Assembly (NCBI RefSeq): GCF_021730395.1
Contig: NC_069377.1
Coordinates: 41,804,501-41,868,500, forward strand
DNA from: Mercenaria mercenaria
Taxonomy: Eukaryota; Mollusca; Bivalvia; Venerida; Veneridae
Direction of reading: 5' to 3'
Length of the DNA stretch: 64,000 bases
Below the pieces are notes generated by a model. That model did not search any database, was not told the origin of the DNA, and was given only the letters and a program-made list of their open reading frames with translations. The translations under genes were made by a program, and so were the position numbers. Below are positions 35,031 through 45,510 of the stretch, piece after piece; position 1 is the stretch's first letter, and every line of letters begins with the position of its first letter.

Positions 35031-37522
35031 GGTCAGTTTCGTCTTTATTTATTTTCCGCAAGTGTACACTTAGTACGTGCATAGGTGATGATACGGGGTA
35101 TCGTAAAGTGTTGACTATCTCCGGAATTCTACTTAAGTAGGCAGTACCGGAAAATTACGGAGATAGCCGAAATTGTTCGATTGTATTGCTCCAGCTTCTA
35201 CTGTGGACTCGCCATCCGGTCAATAAAAAAAAAACAACAAGTCTTGATCAGGTCAGGATAATTTTTGAGGAAACTTGTCATGATTGTTTTAGAACATACT
35301 GCATAACTTTATTTGATAATTAGATGCTAAATGTCACTTGCATAGTACACTAAAATCCCAATTTACAGAAAGAGAAAATGCCAGGGTCGAAATTCAAATT
35401 CAATTACTTTTATCTCTTTCTCTCTCTCTTTTTTTTTTATTTCTTTTTTTTTTTAATCCCCCAGCAGCAATCTGTAAGAGAGACAGAAGCGAGAGTGACC
35501 AAAAAAAACCTCTTGTAATTTAAACACAATGCAAAACTGCAAATACCATGTGGTATGCAAATGAGGTCTCCGGCTTACTGAACTCGGGCCATTCCGTTGG
35601 AGAGTTTCACGCCCCGAAGTACGCTCGTACACACTTGGAGTGCTCGGCAATTTCCGGCCTAATAAATATTCATAACTTCATAACAAAGTAAACAAGTAGA
35701 AAAAAAGGACAAACTCTGTAAAACAATACTTCGCTGGTTCGAAGTTGCAGAACATTACCATAATTATAAAGTAGACAAAAGATGTAAAAAAAGACTTAAA
35801 TTCATGTCTTTCATCATAAACTTCTATTTCTGACCTCGATACGAGATTAACAACTTACCGGAAATACTGCAACAAATATGGCGGACAAGATGCAATTTTC
35901 GAGTGACAGATCTAGATTTATCTAAATATCTTAATCCAGACATAAAGTTACACGAATTCCTTCCGATAAATTGACAGTACAGGTAAATAATTAATGAATA
36001 CCGAAGTATGGTTACATGTCATTCAGTATTTACCAAGAAATTCATTGTAAATTCTTTAGTTACAGGTTCGTTCATTTATTTACGATGAAATTTTACCGTA
36101 TTTTTTACTTCGATTGTTGAAAAGGCCTGTAGCTTATCAACTCACTTTCGATGCCATTCATTTGAAGACCAGTACTGGTGTTTTGGGGGTGGCAGTTCTG
36201 TTAGATTAAGAAGCTTATTGGGGCTCAAACTCGGACCAGACCCATTCACAGGGGTTCGACTCATGCCTAGGTCCAGGGCCTACCCTATGAAAGAAAGTTA
36301 GACATCAGTATTTTCCATGTTCCTGTGGCTAATAATTGCTCATTAATGATTTTTATTTTCCATTTTCTGGACAATGATTGATCTTCTGAAACATTCAAAT
36401 AATATTCTTTTCAAACAACTGAAAATCTTTTGTTTCTTAGAACTTTGCATTATTTTTGAGTGATAAATATTATATTCAGCAAGCAAATGAAGTTCTGTAT
36501 TCACTGCGGAAATGAGTATTAACTGTCTGGACCTGTCCGCTAGGGTGCGCTTTTTTTACAACTTTTGAGGAAACTTTTAAAATACATCTCAAAGCGTGAA
36601 AGTATATAATAAAAAGTATGCTTGCGTTACTGCAAAGCTCAATTCTCGAGCAGGCCCTTTGAGCTCACTATAACAGAAACATTAGATCTTTAATGATATA
36701 TTGACCATATCGACATTATTGATAAATCCCATTTTCCGGTATTCATACGTACATAGGGTCAGGGGGTTGGCGAGGATTAACCGATATAAGACGTGTACAA
36801 TATAGCGATTATTTTTTTGCCAGGTTATAGAATTTATGAAAGTATCTTACTTTCTCACAATGGAAATCTATTCTACGACTTCTAGCAACATTTTTATTTT
36901 GAAAATATCATTGTTTATCATAAAATTGCAAAAATAATTTCACACTTTGGTATCGAGCCACGGAAGCGGCATGTAGAATATAGATAAAATTTCAAAAATA
37001 AAGTAAACTTTGAGGATATTTTTGCTATATCTTTAATTACAAACAATGTTTAATGATAATCTGCAATACTTTTTTTATTTCATTTCTTTTGTTAAAAAAA
37101 CTTTAAAAAAGGATATCTAACACTACTGCATGTAGCGTAATGGCGTTACCCACTCACCGTGAAAACGGGGAACGGGACGTTTATTAGTGGTTAATACCGG
37201 GAAAAGGGATTTTATCCATAATGTCGATATCGAGAATAGCCTGTTATTGTTACCATTAATGTTTACATAGAGACCATTATAAACTCAACAATTAGTGTAT
37301 ATGTAAGTGACAATTACAAGCATCTAATGATTTATTATAAAAAGAAAACCTGAAATAATAAGTAACTGATAATTAAAAAAATCTTTGATCATAAACAGAC
37401 CGGCTTCAGTCGCTCATTTATACTGATCTCTTTATACCACGGAAAGAAGCGATATCAGATTTATACAATACAAATACATTTTTCATCATATTTTAAGATG
37501 GCTAATATTTGAATATTTTTAG
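35031..37522 (+). other. Probable large intron of the transposase gene
   Basis: No coding frames or repeat ends recognised apart from a CT/T-rich run at 35,410-35,455. It ends in TATTTTTAG|ACA at 37,522, where the transposase frame opens. Confidence 0.4.
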
Positions 37523-40020
37523 ACAATCATCAATGCAACAGTCGGTAAGCAACCAGAAACAGAAACAGACAATGGCGAGCAAGATATCGAGACTAACAAA
37601 GAAGAGTCAGAATCGGAGATGTTAACAGAAAGTTTAGATCAGAGTGATCAGGATGAAGCTTTGTTTGACATACACAACTTTTTGCATGATGACCCTGTTG
37701 AGAATATTTTTGATGACTCTGACGTTGAAATAGATTTGGGAAATGAACTTGAAGAAATCATTGATATTGTGGAGGACGATGAGTTAGAACCATTGTATCA
37801 AGGAGCAAGTGTAACTGTAGGAGCTTTAATGCTTATTGTTGCGTTATTTGTCACCAAGCACAGTTTGAGCGGTGATGGTATTCAACAACTTTTAAGTATA
37901 TTAGCGCTAATCCTTCCACAAGGACACAAACTATGTACTAGTGTTCATGCCTTTAAGATGTATTTTCGTAATCTAAAGAATCCTCTTGTTAAACATTTTT
38001 ATTGTGGCTACTGCCTGGGATATATAAAAGACAACAAACAGAAAATTTGTCCATACACATCATGTAGAAAATCACTGCCACAAAAATTGGAGTACTTCCT
38101 GGAAATGCCTGTGAAAAACCAACTGAAAAGACTTCTTTTGCAAAAAGATTTTTATTCTAACCTTCAGTGCAGATTTTCGTCAGACCACAACAACTACACG
38201 GATATATACAGTGGCAAATTATACAAGACCTACTTTGACTATGGTGGTCCACTTAGCAATCCTGACAACATTTCTTTTACATTTAATACAGATGGTGCGT
38301 CTGTTTTTAAAAGTAGTAATATGTCTGTATGGACTTATTTTAATTGGTAATATTGAACTTCCTTACCAATTACGATGAAGAATGAAACATGATTCTTGCT
38401 GGGTTGTGGTTTGGCAACAAAAAGCCAGCTATGGGGTCTTATCTTCATCCTTTTTTGGACACATTCAAAGAACTGGAGGAAGGCATTGAAATCATTTCAC
38501 CAGATAGAGAAACCGGCTTTACTCTAAAGGCATTTTTACTGTGTGGAACTGCTGATTTACCAGCACGCAGCCTCTTGTGCAATTGTGTTCAGTATAACGG
38601 TTCTTATTCCTGTTGGAAATGTGTGCAGAAAGGTGAAACGGCAAAGGTTGGTAAAGGCCACACACATGTCTTCCCCTACATCGACAGTCAACCCAAAGAA
38701 CCTCTTCGCACAAAAGAATCTGTCATAAATGACTCAGAAATAGCTCTTAATTTGCAGGACTCTGGTGTTAAAGATTTTACAACAAATGGCATTAAAGGGC
38801 CATCATGGTTAACATTTTTTCCTAAATTTGAAATTGTACATGGAATTGCTATTGACTACATGCATGGTGTTTTACTTGGAACACAAAAATTGCTTTTAAC
38901 TTTATGGTTCAGTGCTGTACACAAAGGAAAAGTGTTCAACTACTACAGTCGTGTATCTACTGTTGATGAACGTATTCTGCAAATAAAACCAACTTCAAGT
39001 GTTTCCCGTTTGCCACGTTCTATAAGTCGCGACCTGAAGTACTGGAAAGCATCTGAATATCGTTCTTTTATGTTGTATTATGGAGCACCCATCCTAAATG
39101 GGATCCTAGATGAAGACAGATTGGTCCACTATCTTCTGCTAGTTAATGCCATGTTTATACTTCTGAAGTCAGGCTCAACAGAAGAAGAAGTTATGAAAGC
39201 AGAAATGATGCTATTCCAGTTTGTTAAAATCTTTGCAGTTCTTTATGATAAATGTTACATGACACTTAATCTTCATCAACTTTTACATTTAGCTGATAGT
39301 GTACGATACTTGGGACCATTGTACACACATAGTTGCTTTTCTTTCGAGGACAAAAACGGTGTTCTGTTAAAAATGATACGTGGCACACAGAATATTGACA
39401 ATCAAATTATTACAGGGGTGTCCTTTCTCCAGAAGCTACCAGAATTAAAGCAAACAACTATAACAAAAGGGTCTTATATTGAAGACTTATATAATTCAAT
39501 AGAAAACCCAAATATTTTGAAAAGGGGCACAAAACTCGCTAAAGATATTTATGTTTTAGGTGCCATTAAGATGAGAACATTAACAGACACAGAACACAGA
39601 GTTGTCTGTCAATGCTTAGGATTTGACCCAGCATTAAATCGGTTCAAATATTTTAGTCGATTAGAATACCATGGGTTTTATATTTATGGCACAAGTTATT
39701 CTAGAATGGTAAAACGTGATAACTCAACAATTTGCTACAAGAATGAGGAAAATGTTGAAATGTTTGCGAAAGTGATATATTTCGTATTACTGGACATAGA
39801 TAATGTGTTTTCTTGTCTAGCAATTGTAAATCAATTACAGTGTATGAATTATGCGAAGGACACCAACATCCTAAAAGTTGAAAATACTGATAAACTTAAG
39901 GCAATACCTCTTGAAAGTATTGTTGAAAGTTGTATTCATGTAGTGATACAAGACATTCCAAATGTGTCATATGTATGCAGAATTCCAAATATTTGGAATC
40001 AGACTAATCAGATAGACTAA
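37523..40020 (+). CDS. tnp2-like (CACTA/CMC-type) transposase, main exon, frame broken
   Basis: After an AG acceptor at 37,522 the frame reads an acidic N-terminal part (GEQDIETNKEESESEM), a hydrophobic segment, a zinc-knuckle-like set (FYCGYCLGYIKD ... CPYTSCRK) and FNTDGASVFKSSNMSVW. It stops at 38,350. The next frame (38,389-40,020, 543 codons) continues with ILAGLWFGNKKPAMGSY, a Cys cluster (CNCVQYNGSYSCWKC), VHGIAIDYMHGVLLG and LHQLLHLADSVRYLGPLYTH, then FSFEDKNGVL. These are hallmarks of the tnp2 transposase family, with Asp in TDG and DYMH as likely catalytic residues. A short stretch of about 60 bp between the two frames needs two or three single-base changes to join. Poly(A) signal at 40,078. 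Confidence 0.75.
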
Positions 40021-40077
40021 TTTCAGGTGACAGAGGACAGCAAATAATTCAAGCAGCATTAAACCACTGACAGTATA

Positions 40078-40083
40078 AATAAA
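40078..40083 (+). terminator. Poly(A) signal of the transposase gene
   Basis: AATAAA about 58 nt after the TAA ending the transposase frame. Confidence 0.5.
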
Positions 40084-41159
40084 AATGTTGCCCGTGATTA
40101 TGCAATATTACTATGAGTCAAGTGTTCATTTAATCATGTTTTAACATTAGGAGATATTGACTGAAATGTCCTTGTTTTTTTTTTTTAATATTTTTATGAG
40201 AAATGTTAAAAATTGATATGCAATTTTTACATGATAATTTAAAAAAAAATGTTAAAATTTTAAAAGGATTTTGGAAAATATTTATTTTTTATCTTTGAAT
40301 ATGATCAATTTACTCTTAGGCTATTAGGCTTTTTTTCTGTATGTATTTTCTCCAAATTTTAAAGCCTTTTTCCATTTTTTCTCCCCAAAAGTTCTTTTCA
40401 AACATTACACTGATGAACCTTTTATTAAAAAATACCATGTAACATATTATGTATAATTATGTATCACTTTTAAAAATTACATTTGTTTATTTTGACTTAA
40501 ACTTTGAACAATTTCAGCTTGTTTTGATGAATACAGACTTCTGGAAACTTGCCTGTCCACCCGAGTTCAGATTTAAGTTGCATCTGGTCCAACTTTCTTT
40601 AATCAAATACTGGTGTGACTGCCAGACACTTTTTGTCACTGTAGTAGTCACTTTTTTCAACAATTCATTACAGACATCTGACTTACTAGTAGTCATTACA
40701 GCTTATTAACCTTTAGACTTTATGTGTAAACAGTATGCAGGTATTATAGCAATTCTGTTCTTTAAATTCCACGTGAAAACTTTATTTTCAAACTGGCAAA
40801 TTTTCATTCAGTGACAGAATTTTTGGACACGTTTTTACAAATTTCCAGAAGTCTGCTGGTAATCATTATGTAAACAGTTATGAAAAGGGACCAGTTGGTA
40901 ATATTTAAATACCAGTCTGAGTGATTTTAATATTATTTTAATTACTATTTTTGATATATTGTTACAATGAAGTGTAAATAAGTATTTTATTCATATTTTA
41001 AAAATAAAGAATATTTTACTGGGCAAATACTTTTTCATTTTATTACATTGAATTACTATGAAGTTCACTAAAAAAATTGTAAAATTTTACAAAGTCTGAA
41101 AATCTGCCTCAAAAATGATAAAGTATAAAAATTCCGCTTCTTAAAATTTTCTAAGTATA
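40084..41159. other. AT-rich non-coding spacer inside the large transposon
   Basis: T- and A-rich sequence between the transposase 3' end and the right palindrome cluster. The 86-codon frame at 40,449-40,709 is not family-like. Confidence 0.4.
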
Positions 41160-41374
41160 AAATTCCGTCCGAAGAAAATGCATAAGTACAAAACTTCCGT
41201 CTCAGCTAAAATTCCGCACGTAAATTGATTCAAATTTCGTACGGAATAATGTATGACAAAGCTCCATCCAAGGCGGAATTAAACATTCCGTCCATTTTAC
41301 GTACGGAAATCAAGGATTTCGCTCCAATTACGCTTCATTCCCGTACGGAATCCGCTCCAAATTTTCGTACAGGA
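41160..41374 (-). repeat. Right subterminal palindrome cluster of the large transposon
   Basis: Read inward from 41,374 on the minus strand: TCCTGTACGAAA, TTTGGAGCGGATTCCGTACG, CGTAATTGGAGCG, TTTCCGTACGTA, GGACGGAAT, AATTCCGCC, ATTCCGTACGAAA, ACGTGCGGAATTT, GACGGAAG and GGACGGAAT. Most half-sites recur in the left cluster in mirrored sense, though not base-for-base collinear. Confidence 0.7.
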
Positions 41375-41878
41375 TGGTTCATCGTTCAAATGCTTCAGTA
41401 TTTAACCACTCAGGGCTAACGCTCTCATGGTTCAATTCCTACCCATCTGAACTCTGAACCGTGGTAAATTAGATGATAAACCACTCGAAAGCCTGATTAC
41501 TTGTTAATTATTTCATACTAACTGGTGAAATTCGGGAAAATATCAGATAGATATTTCTCTATATCACTAACAGTGCAGAACTTTTTTTTTCTACAAATAT
41601 ACAAGATTATCAGGTTACTGTCTTTCTTAAATGAAGATTATCAACCTTGTCTCTAAAAGGTTTATACACCCCGAATATGCTTGCCGAGGGGAAGGGGGTG
41701 GGGGATAAAACTGTTGGAGACAAGGTGGGTAAACATAAGACAGTAACTTAATATTCTATTTATTTTACAGTCAATAAAATCCATCTATAACATACATTTT
41801 CTTTGAAGAAAAATTGATACAGAAATATTCTACAAAGATTTTTACTCAGTTGTAAATTCCAACCCATGCGAAAATAGG
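41375..41878. other. Non-coding flank right of the large transposon
   Basis: No gene or repeat with readable ends. It includes a 'taaccactcagggctaacgc' stretch that is only vaguely tRNA-like. Confidence 0.35.
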
Positions 41879-42235
41879 CCAGGATATCCTGGGATATCTC
41901 AGGTTATCTCAGGAAATATCCTGACCATTGTCCCTGGGATATCCTCAGGGATTTTTCACGCGGTATTTGGAAAACAGGATTATGATAAGACGGAAAAGCC
42001 AGGATGTGGAAAAAAGCACTTCCGAGGTCCAGGAAATCCAGGATATCCTGGGAAGCCAAGATGGCAGAAGAGACCTTGGGGCCAGATATCTTGAGATTTA
42101 CACAAAGTCGGAAAGAGCATCAGGTGCAGGATATTCTGGGAAGCCGGGAGGGTAGGGAATGATTACTTTGGCCAGGATATCCTGGGATTTTCCTTGAAAG
42201 TAGTCTGCGGACCAGGATATCTCAGGAAGCTAGAA
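41879..42235. repeat. Cluster of CCAGGATATCCTGG palindromes
   Basis: The 14-bp palindrome is perfect at 41,879-41,892, 42,038-42,051 and 42,172-42,185. At least five near copies (GGATATCTCAGG, AGGATATTCTGGG, GATATCCTCAGGG) lie between. Local GC content is higher than the flanks. The open frame at 41,928-42,155 is a by-product. Confidence 0.75.
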
Positions 42236-43205
42236 AAGTAAAGGTTCATGTACATCCGATGCAGGAACGACCCTTATTGGAATGGACACATCTTGTAGTT
42301 TCGGCATGACTGAAATGAGATTCATGAATATACATGGGGATTACAATGGTGAGAACATAATTATTGCGTGTTTTCATTACTCATAGGTATATGACCAAAA
42401 ACTGACAACTATTTCAATCAAAACCACAAATTAATTTAAAACAATTATTCAAGTATTTTTTTTAAAAAATAAAAAAAATGCGAAATACAGTAGTATCGAT
42501 ATATAACTAAAATATTGACAATAAAAAAAACAATGTTAATATGGTTTTTTTTTGTTTTGTTTTCAAGAATTCCATATGTATCATATTTCAAACACAAGGT
42601 CTTTTTCCACTGTAGTAATATTCATAGCTTTTTATACAGTGCCTTTTTGACTCATGTCAACTTGAGCCTGGGTCTCTCATGAGGTTCTCACAGTCATCAG
42701 TTTGGAGGCGTACTTTTCGCAGTGAGAGCAGCTGGAAAAAATCTCCACACACCCACTCGACACATATTCAACATCATTGTTACGCAAATCTCCAAATTCA
42801 TAATGGGTCTGAATATATTGTAATGTAATAGGTTCTATTTTAGCGGCAAAACTGTTAAAAGTTCATTACTCTGTGCATGAAAAAATCAGTTAGAAATATC
42901 TATTGTGTTTTTAATTTATTTTATGTCAGGAAGGTGCATGAATAAAATTGTGCAGCCAAACCATAGAACTGGTAACACCGGACAACTCGAATAGCAGTCT
43001 GAGTCTTTAAAAGGCCTACAGGCTTGCCTACATATTCTGTTACCCCAATATTATGGTAGATTCCTTATACTGTAACAAAATCATCATATACTAAATCATT
43101 CACAAATTTGATAAAGGTAAATATGATCTCGAAACATGAGGACCTTGAAGGCCCTGTATGAAGCCCTGTGACTGTGCTTTGGACAAGAAATATCTTAAAG
43201 TTTTT
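42236..43205. other. Non-coding stretch
   Basis: AT-rich, no frames or repeats with readable ends. Confidence 0.35.
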
Positions 43206-44084
43206 TGTACCCCCGACAACAAAGTTGTAAGGGGGGGTATACTGGTTTCTGCTCTGTCTGTCCGTCTGTCCATAGATGCATTTTTGCGCACCATCTCTCT
43301 CTATCCCCTTGACACAGTTTAATGAACTGCACACAAGTGATCAGTAAAAACAGTTGTTGTGCATGGGATGTTAGGATTCTTTTAGAAAAGCTTTTTGCAG
43401 AGGTTATGGGACTTTGTTTTTTTGTTACTATACTATATACATAGACACAATCTTGTGCGCACCATCTCTCCTCATCCCTTGGACACAAATTAATGAACTT
43501 CAACAAGTGATCAGTAACAACTGTAGTTGTGCATGGGGCATGTTAGGTTCTTTCAAGAAAAAAAAATTTTGCCAGAGTTATGGGACTTTTTTTTTGTTAC
43601 TATAATATATCATAGACACAGTTCTTGTGCGCTCATCTCTTCCTGATCCTTGACCAATTTAATGAAACTTCACCATGATCAGTAAACAACAGTAGTTGGG
43701 CATGGGGCATGTTAGGTTCTTTCAGCGACAAAAATGCAGAGTTAGGGGACTTTGTTTTCTTGTTAACATACTATGTACATACAGTCTGCATATGCAATCC
43801 TTGTGCGTGCCTAAACTACCAAACCCTTGCACACAATTTAATGAAACTTCACACAAGTAATCAGTACCAACCCTATTTGTGCATGGTGCATGTTTCATTC
43901 TTTAGTTAAATATTCTGCATAGTTATGGGACTTTGTTTTTTGCTTACGATACTGTAGACATACAGTCTATATACTTACAGTCCACATAATTATGCATCTT
44001 GTGTGCGTCAAATTGCAATGTACTGTGTCAGTGCATGCGGGGGGTACATGCATCACCTTTAGCTTAGTGAATAGCTCTATGTTT
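43206..44084 (+). mobile_element. Helentron-like element, GTACCCCC family
   Basis: Starts TTTTTTGTACCCCCGAC with hairpin ACAAC-AAA-GTTGT and a CTGTCTGTCCGTCTGTCC stretch. Four degenerate units of about 180 bp follow (CACCATCTCTC, TTAATGAA, GTGATCAGTA, GTGCATGGGGCATGTTAGG). The 3' side carries GGGGGGTACATGC (inverted copy of the start), a TCAC...GTGA stem near 44,055-44,070 and TAGCTCTATGTTT, a worn version of the CTCTTGTTT end. Many one-base length differences between units. Confidence 0.6.
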
Positions 44085-44960
44085 CTTTTGGTTTTGAATT
44101 CCTGTTCTGAATGGATTTTATACTCTTTTGGCAAATAAAAATTTCTTTCAACAATCATTTTCAATTTCATAGGTCTCTAAATATGTAATCAGAAATATTT
44201 AATTACCTTCTATCAAACTTTTTTTTTTATGATCCAGGGCTGGCTTTGTTTCCCTTTTCATGTTTCGAGCCCCCATCACGCTGTCAGCTCTTTCGTTGTG
44301 AATGCTTCGGAAAGTAAAACTTGAATTGCAGCACTCAACTTAGGGTTGTTGCAATCTGGTTATCATAAATGTTGCTGGAAAAAACAAAAATAAGAATCAG
44401 ATTCAGGTTCAGATTAGAATTGTTACAGTACATATTAGCGAAAATTGCAAGTATGTAGCAAAAATAGTGTTATTGCTTTATTTCCAAGATGCCAGTTTAA
44501 GTTATAAAATTCAAGAGGTGGTCTATTCAACAGTCTTGTCAATTAAATGGAATGCAATTTGACAAGAGTGCAGACTCTCAAAATACACCAGTCATCAACT
44601 TATGGCCTAATTGAAAGGAGCGAATTAAGAGTGCAAGGCTCTTTGGTGGTGATGGTTATTTTACTCGGTCCAGATAAAATATGCTCGAACATTGTCAGCA
44701 AGTTTGGTGAAGAATTGGACACACCTGCCAGAGTAATGGATCCTGGGAGGGAACCTGTACAATGATTTAAGATCTCACAGTGGACAAGTACAAGTACCCT
44801 GAAGTTTATTTATTCATTCCCACAGTGTTTACTGTCAAAGATACCAGACCTTGCTACAAAACTTAACCAAACAGGAATAATACACCCACGCCCCATTGAT
44901 GGATCTATCTAAAAGTCTACCTTTGTACCTGTTCTTGAGGAATAGTCTAGCTAAAAAAAA
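44085..44960. other. Non-coding stretch with a Helentron-like 5' end remnant
   Basis: Mostly unrecognised. At about 44,938-44,958 the minus strand reads TTTTTTTTAGCTAGACTATT, very like the start of the element at 45,484, so a second minus-strand copy of that family may begin here and be truncated. Confidence 0.35.
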
Positions 44961-45484
44961 CAATAAGCTGTAACTGGACAGCATCGCTCGACTTGTCTCA
45001 GTGCATGATAGTTATTATATAATGCTATGAGTATAAAACTTTACCATTACAATAAGCATAATTCTAAGTTGAAAAGGGGCCATAATTCTGTCAAATGCTT
45101 GTAGAGTTGCTCCTCCGTTTTACAGACTGGGATTTCATGATGGTAAGCGTGGTGCGCAAAAAGTGATTGAAGCAAAGCAATATTCTCAATAGACTTTGAA
45201 AATAGTTTAGGGTGGTTACACAAACTTTAAATTACATAAGTATATTCTAAGTTGAAAAGGAGGGCCATAATTCAGTCAAAAGACTGATAGAGTTGCCTCT
45301 CTCCTTTTTACAGACTGGGTTCATGATGGTAAACAAGTATGCAAATTATGAAAGCAATATCTCAATAGACTTTGAAAATATTTGGGGTGGTACGCAAACT
45401 TTAACATCATTCTGTGTGACGCTCACGCCGATGTCGGGGCGAGTAGGATAGCTCCCCTATGCTTCGAATAGTCGAGCTAAAAAA
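44961..45484 (-). mobile_element. Helentron-like element, AGCTCGAC family
   Basis: On the minus strand it starts TTTTTAGCTCGACTATTCG at about 45,484, with a GCGTGAGCGTCAC stretch. Two units of about 180 bp share 'cagactgggttcatgatggtaa' and 'ctcaatagactttgaaaata'. It ends with GTCGAGC (inverted copy), hairpin GCTGT-CCAGTT-ACAGC and TTATTG at 44,961. Confidence 0.6.
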
Positions 45485-45510
45485 CAATAGCAGGCAATGG
45501 TTACCTTTTT

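Larger units (their letters stand above)
24941..41374. mobile_element. Putative 16.4-kb two-gene DNA transposon (tnp2-like/CMC) with BEN-domain gene
   Basis: The outer ends read TCCTGTACGAAA in inverted orientation (24,941 and, reversed, 41,374). Each is followed inward by the same motif set: TTGGAGCG, TTCCGTACGGAA variants, TTTCCGTACGTA, CGTAATTGG and GGCGGAAT. Between them lie a minus-strand BEN-domain gene ending 603 bp from the left end and a plus-strand tnp2-like transposase ending about 1.35 kb from the right end, apparently divergent from one central region. The layout resembles CACTA elements (transposase plus a DNA-binding partner plus subterminal repeats), but the termini are not CACTA/CACTG and I found no convincing 3-bp target duplication. 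Nested insertions: SINE, MITE, fold-back and Helentron-like pieces. The alternative is that the two motif clusters are separate MITEs that happen to flank the genes. Confidence 0.65.

Noticed and set aside
24941-41374. Canonical CACTA/CACTG termini and 3-bp target duplication
   Set aside because: Not found at either end; the visible ends read TCCTGTACG. The CMC assignment therefore rests on the transposase, not on the termini.
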